Of a stretch of 64,000 nt of DNA, positions 26,296 through 35,090 are shown in pieces (within the stretch, counting starts at the first letter, position 1; every line of letters begins with the position of its first letter). The DNA is from an uncultured Collinsella sp. (GTDB lineage: Bacteria; Actinomycetota; Coriobacteriia; Coriobacteriales; Coriobacteriaceae), in contig CABUNJ010000009.1 of assembly GCA_902492935.1 (NCBI GenBank), positions 1-64,000 of the forward strand. The letters run 5' to 3'. The notes beneath the pieces are model-generated. The model was not told where the DNA came from. It searched no databases and worked only from the letters and a program-made list of their open reading frames with translations. Both the position numbers and the translations under genes were made by a program.

Positions 26296-28203
26296 CTAGA
26301 GCTCCTTTTGCAGATAGAGTCCATGGTCGTAAAAACCCAAATGGCGATAGTACTCGCGCGTACCGATCGCGCTAATCACGTTGATACGCGCATAACCCGC
26401 ATCCCGGGCAATCTCGCACGCACGGTCTACGAGCAAACGCCCCAACCCGTGATGCTGCGCCGCCTGGCCCTGGTCGCCCACGCGTGCCGCCATGCCATAC
26501 ACGTGTACCTCGCGAATCATCGCCTCGTCCGGCGTCGTCGGCAACTCGTCTGCATGCGCGGCAACAAACGAATGGTCGGGCAGCGACAAGCGCAAAAAGC
26601 CCGCGATCTTACCCTGCGGCGTCACCCACTGCAAAAAGCGCTCGTAAGTCACCGGCGTCTCGTATGCCACCTCCTCATCAAGAGATAGCTCATCCAAGTC
26701 GGCACCAGCCGTGCTGATCTCGCGATAGCGAATCTCGCGCACCGTCGCACCATCCCCCCGAGCAGTCAGGCGGTTCTCGACGAGCTGACGCAGGTTGGGC
26801 TTCTTGTTGCCCACCATAATGTCGTCGGAACTAAAGTCGCGGATCATGCGACTGATGCGGCAGAACACCGGCGTCACCACGATGTCGTCAGCAAGCACAT
26901 CGAGCAGCTCTTCCTCGGTATAGGGACGCCACTCGCCGCGCTCATAGCAGCCCACCAGACGCGAGCCCTCGATGAGCGCACACGGGTAGACCTTGACCTC
27001 GTCGGGCATAAAGGCCCCTTCGGTCATAAAGCGTTCGTAGTCGCGCTTGTCCCCCTCGGGCGTGGCGTCCAGCAAGTTAAGCATAAAATGCGCGTGGATC
27101 TTAAAGCCAAACAGGCGCGCAAGCGAAAACGCCCGCTCGATCTGCGCCACCGAAATGCGACGCTCGTTGATATCGAGCAGGTGCTGGTCGAGACTCTGGA
27201 TACCCATCTGAATCTTGGTGCAGCCCAGGCGGCGGATGAGCGTGAGGGCCTGCGGCGTTACGGCATCGGGGCGCGTCTCGATAACGAGCCCCACCACACG
27301 ATGCTTCGCCGTCTCGTTGATACGCTGCTGGCGCTCGAGCTCTTCCATCGTTGTCGTTTGCCACTCGGCAACCTCGTCCCACGGCGTACCAGGGCCGTAC
27401 AGACGACGCACCGCGCGGTTATAGCCGCCCACGGCAACATCCACACGCTCCTGCTCGTCGGCAACGCCGGCAGCAAGCTCAGCCTCGTCTGTCGCAATAC
27501 CGGCAGTCCGATAGCGCTCACGACGCTCCGCCACCACCGGCGGCAGGGCATCGGCGGGAGCATCGTCGAGCAGACGCCCCGCCTCGGCACGACTGATGCC
27601 CGGACGCGCCAACATGGGGTTGGCCGCCACGCCCGCCACCGCATCATCATTGAGCGCACGGAAGAGCTCCGACATAAACCATGCCTGATACCCTTGCGGA
27701 TAGTCGCTCCAGGTACCGCCAAGAACGATAAGCTCGATCTTGTCGGTCGCATGCCCCATCTGCGAAAGCGCGGTCAGACGAGCGCTCACCTGCAGATACG
27801 GGTCAAAGCAATTTTGTTCCGCACGGGCGCACGCCGGCTCGGCGTGCAGATAGCTTTTGGGCATGCGCAGATCGTTGGGGCAAAACAGGCAATCGCCCGA
27901 GCATGGCCAGGGCTTGGTGATGACGGTAATGGTCGCCACGCCCGAAGCCGTTCGGCGCGGCTTCATACGCAGCGCCTGCAGCAGTTGACGTTCCAGATCG
28001 GAATCGACATTCCACGCTGTCCAACGAGCCGGCTCCTCGCGTTTAACCCGCTGGTAGAACGGCAGCAGACGGCGCTTGGCCAAATCGCGTTTGTCAGCGC
28101 CCTCACGGCGCGCCTCGGCATGTATCAGTTTGACGAGCGCTTTGTCGTCCACGGTCTCGCCGCGACGCAGAGCCTCAAGTATGTTCAAGATAATCTGTTC
28201 CAT
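26296..28203 (-). CDS. Elp3-family tRNA U34 radical SAM/acetyltransferase
   Basis: 635 residues. The radical SAM cluster motif CSGDCLFCPND gives Cys101, Cys105 and Cys108. The radical SAM core continues with IVLGGTWSDYPQGYQ and RPDAVTPQALTLIRRLGCTK. The C-terminal GNAT domain has VHVYGMAARVGDQGQAAQHH and GLGRLLVDRACEIARDAGYA. Family members add carboxymethyl-type groups to wobble uridine using acetyl-CoA. Bacterial forms act alone, without Elp1/Elp2, and none are here. It heads a two-gene unit with the SpeE-like gene. Confidence 0.92.
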   Translation of the reverse strand: MEQIILNILEALRRGETVDDKALVKLIHAEARREGADKRDLAKRRLLPFYQRVKREEPARWTAWNVDSDLERQLLQALRMKPRRTASGVATITVITKPWPCSGDCLFCPNDLRMPKSYLHAEPACARAEQNCFDPYLQVSARLTALSQMGHATDKIELIVLGGTWSDYPQGYQAWFMSELFRALNDDAVAGVAANPMLARPGISRAEAGRLLDDAPADALPPVVAERRERYRTAGIATDEAELAAGVADEQERVDVAVGGYNRAVRRLYGPGTPWDEVAEWQTTTMEELERQQRINETAKHRVVGLVIETRPDAVTPQALTLIRRLGCTKIQMGIQSLDQHLLDINERRISVAQIERAFSLARLFGFKIHAHFMLNLLDATPEGDKRDYERFMTEGAFMPDEVKVYPCALIEGSRLVGCYERGEWRPYTEEELLDVLADDIVVTPVFCRISRMIRDFSSDDIMVGNKKPNLRQLVENRLTARGDGATVREIRYREISTAGADLDELSLDEEVAYETPVTYERFLQWVTPQGKIAGFLRLSLPDHSFVAAHADELPTTPDEAMIREVHVYGMAARVGDQGQAAQHHGLGRLLVDRACEIARDAGYARINVISAIGTREYYRHLGFYDHGLYLQKEL

Positions 28204-28222
28204 GTCCCCATTGTAAAGGCAA

Positions 28223-28254
28223 AGGCGCCGAAGCCCGTCACGGCTCCGGCGCCT
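28223..28254 (-). terminator. Terminator-like hairpin after the DUF4097 gene
   Basis: AGGCGCCG pairs with CGGCGCCT, extended inward by AGCC/GGCT across one mismatch. The reverse-strand flank is moderately T-rich (TTTGCCTTT). It separates the DUF4097 gene from the Elp3 gene. Confidence 0.65.
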
Positions 28255-28300
28255 CCATCAAAGAGCATGCCTATATGTACCGATCTCCGAAGACCGCATG

Positions 28301-29203
28301 TCACTCCGGATCAAACGACATGTCGCCCGAACCGACCTCAAAACGATACGTAGCAGACTTATCGCCGTTATCGAATTCAAGATTCAAAATGGTCTCGCCG
28401 TCGTAGCCAAGCGGAAGGAAATCGCTCTCGAAGTCGCCGCTGCCCAAGGTGAGGCTCGCCTTAAAGCCCGTCGAGTTCGGAACCGTCATCTCCACATCGC
28501 CCGAGCCCACACTCACGTCCATCGACTTCGCGGGGGCCTGGTAGAGCTCGAACGTCACATCGCCCGAACCGACCTCGGCATTCAGGGTATCGGTCACGGT
28601 GCCCGTAAACTCAACGTCTCCAGAGTCCAAAGTCAGGTTGAAGTCATGACACGCAATGCCCTCGACCGTCAGGTCACCCGATCCTACATTCGCTGTAATG
28701 CCCACCATGTTATCGGCAACTTCGCGCGGCAGTTCGACGGTAACCGTGCGGTCAATGGCGCGCTCGTCATCGCAATCGAACTGGCGAATCTTGAGCGTAG
28801 AGCCCTTGATTTCGGCCAGGTTCTGGGTTGCCGCATCGAAGGCAACGGTCCCCGTTGCCACGCGACCGCTTTCAATTACGCGCACTGGCCCGCCGGAGAC
28901 GTGTTTGACCTCGACCGTGCCCGACGTCACGTCCAAGTCAAGCGATGTGAACGCGTCGGCATCAAAGGTCGCACTCGAAAGTTGCTGAGGCCGAGCGGAA
29001 TAGTTACCGCTATCGTTCATAAAATCGTCGTCGTCAACCACATCGTCCATACCGGACAAGCCGGATACAACATCGTCGAGATCCCACGGGCCTTCAAAAT
29101 GAATCAATGTCCGCGAAATGCCAAAGACAAGTCCGATGATAAGCACAAACGCTCCGATGCCAATGCCCAAGCGCCTCTTAGACTCATGCGAGAGCTTCAT
29201 CAT
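28301..29203 (-). CDS. DUF4097-type beta-repeat envelope protein
   Basis: 300 residues. One N-terminal membrane helix (about 12-30), then an acidic stretch (DDVVDDDDF), then beta-helix-like repeats each marked by SGD: VTSGTVEVKH, VGSGDLTVEG, LDSGDVEF, VGSGDVTF, VGSGDVEM, LGSGDFES, VGSGDMSF. Such proteins are found with envelope-stress or LiaG-like genes; function is uncertain. The ATG overlaps the stop of the upstream HTH gene by four bases, so they act as a pair. A hairpin follows. Confidence 0.85.
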   Translation of the reverse strand: MMKLSHESKRRLGIGIGAFVLIIGLVFGISRTLIHFEGPWDLDDVVSGLSGMDDVVDDDDFMNDSGNYSARPQQLSSATFDADAFTSLDLDVTSGTVEVKHVSGGPVRVIESGRVATGTVAFDAATQNLAEIKGSTLKIRQFDCDDERAIDRTVTVELPREVADNMVGITANVGSGDLTVEGIACHDFNLTLDSGDVEFTGTVTDTLNAEVGSGDVTFELYQAPAKSMDVSVGSGDVEMTVPNSTGFKASLTLGSGDFESDFLPLGYDGETILNLEFDNGDKSATYRFEVGSGDMSFDPE

Positions 29204-29922
29204 TCATCACCTTCTTTGGCACTCGACTCAGCGGTGGTCGCGGCAGCCATGTCAGCGTCAACCGCTGTGGAAACGTCCTCCCCTTTAGTCCTAGCGACCG
29301 CCGGCGCCGGACCAACCTGGATATCCCCGCGCGCCCAATCGCCATCGAGCGCACGTGCCACCCAGTGATAGATGGGGATCGTAAAGAAGATCAGTGCGGG
29401 AAAGGGGCTGGCACCAACCAGGAACATCAGTAAAAAGAACAGCAGCCAGCACACGGCCCAATACGGGAACGACTGGAACGGACCCTTCACCGGAGTCGGG
29501 CCGGCCGCAACGGCACCCGTCACCTGAGCCGTCGCCGCATTGGCAGCCTGCGCACTCCAGCTTGCCGCCTGCGCCGCCTTGGCTGCCGCGTCACTTGCCT
29601 GCGTTGCCGCCTCGGTGGCGCGCGCTGCCGCCTCATGGGTGCGGGCGCGCTCTGCCGCCTCTGCCTCGCGCTGACGGGCGCGGTCCTCGTTCTCAAACTC
29701 GATATCGTCCTCGATCTCATCGCTCGGATTGAGCAGCTCGTCCAGGCTCACGCCATAGAGTTTGGCGAGCGAGATCAGATTCTCGGTATCGGGCGAGCTC
29801 TCCGCACGCTCCCATTTACTGACCGCCTGGCGCGACAACCCCAGCTTTCGTGCCAGCCCTTCTTGGCTAAAGCCTTTGCTGCGGCGAAGGTCGGCGAGCC
29901 GCTGCGCAGTTTCTACATTCAT
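29200..29922 (-). CDS. HTH regulator with C-terminal membrane segment
   Basis: 240 residues. Residues 1-65 form an XRE-type helix-turn-helix (QEGLARKLGLSRQAVSKWE). An Ala-rich coiled segment of about 70 residues (ERARTHEAAARATEAATQAS) follows, then a hydrophobic double-pass region (AVCWLLFFLLMFLVGA, ALIFFTIPIYHWVA) and an Ala-rich tail. This is a membrane-tethered transcription factor. ATG at 29922 has AGGAGG four bases upstream. Translational coupling to the DUF4097 gene suggests a signal-sensing pair, possibly self-regulated. Confidence 0.88.
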   Translation of the reverse strand: MNVETAQRLADLRRSKGFSQEGLARKLGLSRQAVSKWERAESSPDTENLISLAKLYGVSLDELLNPSDEIEDDIEFENEDRARQREAEAAERARTHEAAARATEAATQASDAAAKAAQAASWSAQAANAATAQVTGAVAAGPTPVKGPFQSFPYWAVCWLLFFLLMFLVGASPFPALIFFTIPIYHWVARALDGDWARGDIQVGPAPAVARTKGEDVSTAVDADMAAATTAESSAKEGDE

Positions 29923-30189
29923 GGTTCCTCCTATGTGATGCCAGCCGTGCCGCCGGACCGTTTTTGTTCTTAAGGCGCCTTGCACAGTTAAAAATCTATC
30001 CGCCACCGCCAAAAACATGCCACCTATTCTAGTGAGATTTTTGACAACCGGCGGTTGCGGGCACATATGAGCTGCGGAAATGTGTCCAAACAAAGCAATG
30101 ACCCGTAGCTTGGTTGTCCCCGTTGCGGCGTTAACGGTAGTATGGTCGTACTGTTTATTCCGCACCGCCAACGGAGGGAGTCCCGCGCC

Positions 30190-31062
30190 GTGAACCGCGA
30201 TTTCGCCTCATCGCTCATCCAGCTCAACAACACGTTCTATCGCGAGCACTCCGCCTCCTTTTCCGATACGCGCCAGGCCCCGTGGCCCGGCTGGGTGCGC
30301 ACCATGGATATCGCGCTCGGGCAGCTCGACGTCGCCACGATCGAGCATCCCGTCCGCGTCTTCGATCTTGCCTGCGGCAATATGCGATTCGAGAACTTTG
30401 CCGCCGGCGGCGCACTTGCCGCCAAGGGCGTCGACGGCGCAAACCCCTCGGCAGATGCCAGTTGCCCGTTTGAGTTCTATGGTGTCGACTCGTGTCAAGA
30501 TTTGGCTATCGATGCGCATGGCCACGCCCTGCGCATTCCCAACCTGCACTTCCAGGAACTCGATGTGCTCGACGCCCTCATGAAGCTCAACCCCGCCGAG
30601 ACACCCGACGTGCTTTTCGACGCCCCGCTCGCCGACATCTCGGTCTGCTTTGGCTTTATGCACCACGTGCCGTCGTGCGAGTACCGCGTACGCGTGCTCG
30701 ACGCCCTGGTGCGCCAGACGTGCCCAGGCGGCATCATCGCCATCAGCTTTTGGGAGTTTATGAACGACGAGCGCATGGCGCGCAAGGCCGTTCGCGCCGA
30801 AGCCCGCGCCGAGCTCACCCCGCCGTTTGAGGGTTACGATTCCACACAGTTTGAAGCCGGCGACCACCTCATTGGCTGGCAAAACGACCGCCACGCCTAC
30901 CGCTATTGCCATCACTTTGACGACCAGCAGATCACCGACCTGGTGCGCGGCGTCCGTACGTTCTACAAGAGCGGCGAGGTCCCCGTGCGCGAGCTTGAGC
31001 GCTTCCATGCCGACGGTCGCAGCGGCGAGCTCAACCGCTATGTGATTCTCAAGCGCCTGTAG
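30190..31062 (+). CDS. Class I SAM-dependent methyltransferase
   Basis: 290 residues. Motif I is VFDLACGNMRFENF; a following acidic strand end is FYGVDSCQDLAID; motif IV-like region is ISVCFGFMHHVPSCEYRVRV and motif VI-like CPGGIIAISFWEF. The substrate is unknown (a Trm9-like small-molecule or tRNA enzyme is possible). GTG start at 30190 with GGAGGGAG upstream; an ATG at 30142 lacks a ribosome site. It precedes trmB but a weak terminator lies between. Confidence 0.8.
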   Translation: MNRDFASSLIQLNNTFYREHSASFSDTRQAPWPGWVRTMDIALGQLDVATIEHPVRVFDLACGNMRFENFAAGGALAAKGVDGANPSADASCPFEFYGVDSCQDLAIDAHGHALRIPNLHFQELDVLDALMKLNPAETPDVLFDAPLADISVCFGFMHHVPSCEYRVRVLDALVRQTCPGGIIAISFWEFMNDERMARKAVRAEARAELTPPFEGYDSTQFEAGDHLIGWQNDRHAYRYCHHFDDQQITDLVRGVRTFYKSGEVPVRELERFHADGRSGELNRYVILKRL

Positions 31063-31100
31063 GTATCGGCGCCTCGCCGCCGGGCCGCACCGCATCTTTC

Positions 31101-31124
31101 GGGCAAACTATGCCCACCTTTTTT
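31101..31124 (+). terminator. Weak terminator between methyltransferase and trmB
   Basis: A 5-bp stem (GGGCA/TGCCC) is followed three bases later by six T's. The stem is short, so termination may be partial. Confidence 0.4.
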
Positions 31125-31180
31125 CAACCCATTGACAGAACGCGCAGCTATGCGTTCCATACTTATGACCAAGGAGCCTC

Positions 31181-32020
31181 ATGGGAGCCGTCCACGTTCG
31201 CACGCCTAAGAACTTTGTGCTTGAGGAGCGCCTGGAGCGCTACGCCGATGCGATTGAAACGAACCCCGAGGCCTATGCCGGAGATTGGCGCGAGGCCTGC
31301 GCGCCAGTTGGCAGCAAGCCCTTCGAACACCTTCACCTGGATCTTGGTTGTGGCAAGGGAACGTACCTTGTAGAGCGCGCGGCCCACGAGCCAAACACGC
31401 TCTTTATCGGCATGGACCAGGAGCCCATCTGCATCGCCTATGCCGCGCAGAAAATCTGCGAGCAGGAGCTATCAAGCGCACTCGTCCTGCCCCGAGGCGC
31501 CGCATCGCTGCCGCAGTTATTTGCCGCAGGCGAGCTCGACGCCATCACCATCAACTTTCCCACGCCGCAGCCCAAGGCCAAGTACGCCAAAAAACGACTC
31601 GTCCATGTCGACCATTTGATTCTCTACCGCCCGCTCCTTGCAGCCGGCGCCACCGTCACGCTGCGCACCGACAGCAAGCCGTTGCGCGATTACGCCCTGG
31701 GACAGTTTGCCGCGGCAGGCTACGACACGCTTTGGGTAAGCGACGACGTCCGCCGCGACCATCCCGAGCATCCCGAGACCGAGTACGAGTGCCGCACGCG
31801 CGAAATGGGTGCCGTCGTCTATGGCATTTGCGCCGCACCCGGCGCGCAGCCCAGCGATGAACAGCTCGCGATGGGCCGCATGCAGGAGCAAAGTCTTGCC
31901 TGCTACCTGCCCGACAACCTCGATGAGTTCACCTATGTACCTCTGGGCATGGAAGAAGCCGTCGAGAACTTTAGAAACCGTGCTCGCAAAGGCAAGAAGC
32001 GCCTGCCGCAAGAGCGCTAG
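31181..32020 (+). CDS. trmB: tRNA (guanine-N7-)-methyltransferase TrmB
   Basis: 279 residues. SAM site LDLGCGKGTYLVE; active-site region ITINFPTPQPKAKYAKKRLV, the local form of the TrmB PWPKxRHxKRR loop; then VTLRTDSKPLRDYA and TEYECRTREMG, the usual T-x-Y-E end motif. It makes m7G46 in tRNA. The protein is about 60 residues longer than typical TrmB, with a charged C-terminal extension ending KGKKRLPQER that may help bind RNA. AAGGAG precedes the ATG. Confidence 0.9.
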   Translation: MGAVHVRTPKNFVLEERLERYADAIETNPEAYAGDWREACAPVGSKPFEHLHLDLGCGKGTYLVERAAHEPNTLFIGMDQEPICIAYAAQKICEQELSSALVLPRGAASLPQLFAAGELDAITINFPTPQPKAKYAKKRLVHVDHLILYRPLLAAGATVTLRTDSKPLRDYALGQFAAAGYDTLWVSDDVRRDHPEHPETEYECRTREMGAVVYGICAAPGAQPSDEQLAMGRMQEQSLACYLPDNLDEFTYVPLGMEEAVENFRNRARKGKKRLPQER

Positions 32021-32085
32021 GGGCTTCTGATGGTCGCGGCGTCGGCAAACAAGCGCAAATAAGCGCCAGCGAACGGCCCTCAAAC

Positions 32086-32208
32086 CTAAGTGAGTAGACT
32101 TTTTTGCAATAGCCAAGCACAGCCCGCATGGCGAAACATAAAACCGCAGATAGAGCCCTTGCGCAAAAGCTATGTGCTCGCGACATTGCAAAAAGTCTAC
32201 TCACTTAG
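32086..32208 (+). repeat. 123-bp palindromic element, copy 1
   Basis: One of three same-length (123-bp), same-orientation elements in the window. Ends are inverted repeats of about 24 bp starting CTAAGTGAGTAGACTTTTT, joined by a variable middle containing CCGCAG. Here both ends are intact. It lies between trmB and the Ski2-like helicase gene within a 309-bp gap that otherwise holds only the helicase promoter and leader. No clear target-site duplication is seen. Confidence 0.9.
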
Positions 32209-32329
32209 CTGGCGACTGCACCAAACGGCTGGGCAGAACGCCCATTTCCTGCATTTTCTCGCGCGCTGGCGTCCCACGCCGACGCTACGCCATAATAGTT
32301 GGCGGACAATCGCGAGAGAAAGCAACCAC

Positions 32330-35011
32330 ATGGCACATACCACGACAGATACCGCCGCCAGCACCGTTTCCGGTGCCGGGGCCGCCAGCTCATTCTCGGG
32401 CGGCACGGGAACCGAAGCCGAGTTTGGCTCGCTCGGCGCGCTCTCCCCCACCTGGTGGGAGCCCGAGGACGGCAGCGAGCCCGAGCCATGGCTCACGGCC
32501 GATCAGGCCTTCGAACGCTTCTTTGAATGGACAAGCGACCGCGGCATTGAACTGTGGGATCACCAAGAAGAGGCCCTCATGGACCTGGCCGCCGGCGATC
32601 ACGTCATTTTGGGAACACCGACCGGATCGGGTAAATCGCTCGTCGCGCTGGGCATGCTCTTTATGGGCATGGCGCAGGGCAAACGTTGCTACTATACGGC
32701 TCCTATCAAGGCTCTGGTCAGCGAGAAGTTCTTCGACCTGGTACAGGTACTCGGCCGCGATAACGTCGGCATGATCACCGGCGATACGCACATCAACACC
32801 AAGGCGCCCGTCATCTGCTGCACGGCCGAAATCCTTGCAAACGACGCACTGCGCGAGGGCGAGGACGCCGATGTGGGCTGCGTAGCCATGGACGAGTTCC
32901 ACTACTTTGCCGACCCCGACCGCGGCTGGGCATGGCAGGTGCCGCTGCTCACCCTGCCCCACACGCAGTTTATGCTCATGAGTGCCACGCTCGGCGATGT
33001 CACCGCCATCGCCGCCTCGCTCGAGGAGCACACCGGCGCCGCTTGCGACCTGGTTGTCGACGCCCCGCGTCCTGTTCCGCTGAGCTACGACTATGTGACG
33101 ACCTCCCTCGAGGGCACGGTCGAGCTCGCTATGCGCCGCGGCGAAGCCCCGCTCTATATCGTGCACTTTAGCCAGGATGCCGCACTTGCGACGGCACAGT
33201 CACTCGCCAATTTTGGCATCGCCAGCAAGGAGCAGCGCGAGGCCATCAAGGAGGCAGCCAAGGGCACGAGCTTCTCGACGGCCTTCGGCAAGATCCTCAA
33301 GCGCTTGCTTGGATGCGGCGTCGGCGTGCACCATGCTGGCATGTTGCCGCGCTATCGCCTGCTGGTCGAGCGCTTGGCGCAGCAGGGTCTGCTGCCCGTC
33401 ATCTGCGGCACCGATACGCTCGGCGTCGGCATCAACGTACCCATCCACACCGTGGTGCTCACCGCGCTCACCAAGTTCGATGGCTACAAGATGCGTCGTC
33501 TGCGCGCCCGCGAGTTCCATCAGATTGCCGGTCGCGCCGGCCGTTCGGGCTTCGATACCGAGGGCATGGTCATCGCCGAGGCCCCGGAGCACGAGATCGA
33601 GAACGCCAAGCTCATGGCCAAGGCGGGCGACGACCCCAAAAAGCTCCGTAAGATTAAAAAGAAAAAGGCCCCCGAGGGCTTTGTCACCTGGAACAAGCAG
33701 ACCTTTGAGCGCCTGATCGAGACGCAGCCCGAGACGCTCAAGCCGCGCCTGCGCATCACACACTCCATGGTGATTAGCGTGGTCGAGCAGGGCGGCGATG
33801 CCCGAGCCCGCGTACACGACCTCATCGAGACGAGCTTGCAGACCCCCGAGGAAAAGGCCAAGCTCGAGGTTCGCGCCGACGAAATCTTCGCCACGCTCAT
33901 CGATTCCGGCGTCGTCGTGCGCACCGAGGTGCCGCCCGCACCCGACGCTCCGGCTGACGCCGCGCCGGACATCGACTACGCGTTGACGGTCGACCTGCCC
34001 GAGGACTTTGCGCTCGACCAGCCGCTCTCGCCGTTTTTGCTCGCCGCGCTGGAGTTGCTCGATCCCGAGAGCGAGACCTATACCATGGACCTGATCTCAA
34101 TGGTCGAGGCAACGCTCGAGGATCCCAAACAGGTGCTGCGCGCACAGGAGCGTGCCGCACGCGATCGCGCTATGGCCGAGATGAAGGCCGACGGCGTCGA
34201 CTATGAGGAGCGTCTGGAGCGCATTCAGGACGTCACGTACGAAAAGCCGCTCGAGGATTTGCTCGACGCCGCCTTTGACAAGTACTGCCAGGAAGTGCCT
34301 TGGGCAAACGACTACCAGCTCTCTCCCAAGAGTGTCCTGCGCGATATGCTGGAAAGCGCGAGCGATTTTAAGGGTTACATTCAAAAGCTCGGCATCGCCC
34401 GCTCCGAGGGCATTCTGCTGCGCTACCTGGCAGAGGCCTACCGTTCACTCGACCGTACCGTGCCCATCGAGAAGCGCGACGAGCGCCTGCGCGACATTAT
34501 CTCGTGGCTGGGCTTTGTGGTGCGCTCGGTGGACTCGAGCCTGGTGGACGAGTGGGAGAACGCCGGCAACCCGGCAGCCCTCGACGCCGCACCGCCGCAG
34601 GGCATCGACGAAGTCGTGGCAGACCGCCGTGGCTGCACCCTGCTGGTGCGCAACGCGCTCTTCCGCCGCGTGACCCTTGCCGCCCGCGAGCATGTTCGCG
34701 ACCTGGGCGAGCTCGACGACGACTGGGGCATGAGCGAGATCCGTTGGCAAAAAGCACTCGACGCTTACCACGAGCAGCACGAGGAAATCCTCACCGACGG
34801 AGATGCCCGCAGCGCCGCGATGTTTTCCATCGACGAGTCCGACGAGAAGACCGCGCACGTATGGCACGTGCACCAGATCTTTGCTGACGAGGATGGCGAC
34901 CACGATTTTGGCATCATGGGCGATGTCGATCTGGACGCCACGCAAGACGGTGGCGAGGTCATCTTCAAAAACTACCGCGTCGGCTTTATCGAGGACCTGC
35001 TCGAGGACTAG
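32330..35011 (+). CDS. Ski2/Mtr4-like DEAD/DEAH helicase with long C-terminal domain (DUF3516 type)
   Basis: 893 residues. SF2 motifs: LGTPTGSGKSLVALG (I), VAMDEFHYFADPDRG (II, DEFH), LMSATLGD (III), CGTDTLGVGINVP (V) and HQIAGRAGRSGFD (VI). A Lys-rich loop (KKLRKIKKKKAPEGF) follows. The C-terminal 400 residues are a family-specific region seen in actinobacterial helicases of this type. Its role in RNA or DNA metabolism is not established. ATG at 32330 has GAGAGAAAG upstream; a reading from 32090 would begin inside repeat copy 1 and is rejected. A strong terminator follows. Confidence 0.9.
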   Translation: MAHTTTDTAASTVSGAGAASSFSGGTGTEAEFGSLGALSPTWWEPEDGSEPEPWLTADQAFERFFEWTSDRGIELWDHQEEALMDLAAGDHVILGTPTGSGKSLVALGMLFMGMAQGKRCYYTAPIKALVSEKFFDLVQVLGRDNVGMITGDTHINTKAPVICCTAEILANDALREGEDADVGCVAMDEFHYFADPDRGWAWQVPLLTLPHTQFMLMSATLGDVTAIAASLEEHTGAACDLVVDAPRPVPLSYDYVTTSLEGTVELAMRRGEAPLYIVHFSQDAALATAQSLANFGIASKEQREAIKEAAKGTSFSTAFGKILKRLLGCGVGVHHAGMLPRYRLLVERLAQQGLLPVICGTDTLGVGINVPIHTVVLTALTKFDGYKMRRLRAREFHQIAGRAGRSGFDTEGMVIAEAPEHEIENAKLMAKAGDDPKKLRKIKKKKAPEGFVTWNKQTFERLIETQPETLKPRLRITHSMVISVVEQGGDARARVHDLIETSLQTPEEKAKLEVRADEIFATLIDSGVVVRTEVPPAPDAPADAAPDIDYALTVDLPEDFALDQPLSPFLLAALELLDPESETYTMDLISMVEATLEDPKQVLRAQERAARDRAMAEMKADGVDYEERLERIQDVTYEKPLEDLLDAAFDKYCQEVPWANDYQLSPKSVLRDMLESASDFKGYIQKLGIARSEGILLRYLAEAYRSLDRTVPIEKRDERLRDIISWLGFVVRSVDSSLVDEWENAGNPAALDAAPPQGIDEVVADRRGCTLLVRNALFRRVTLAAREHVRDLGELDDDWGMSEIRWQKALDAYHEQHEEILTDGDARSAAMFSIDESDEKTAHVWHVHQIFADEDGDHDFGIMGDVDLDATQDGGEVIFKNYRVGFIEDLLED

Positions 35012-35036
35012 CCGAACATACTGGAACGAAACGAAA

Positions 35037-35073
35037 CGGGGCCGCTGGCAACATCGCCAGCAGCCCCGCTTTT
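35037..35073 (+). terminator. Terminator after the Ski2-like helicase gene
   Basis: A 13-bp stem with one mismatch (CGGGGCCGCTGGC against GCCAGCAGCCCCG) and a 6-nt loop is followed by CTTTTGC. It lies between convergent genes and may serve both. Confidence 0.8.
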
Positions 35074-35090
35074 GCACTATACGCTATGCC

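Noticed and set aside
32090..32329. Longer N-terminus for the Ski2-like helicase
   Set aside because: It would begin inside the 123-bp repeat and has no ribosome site; the ATG at 32330 is better.
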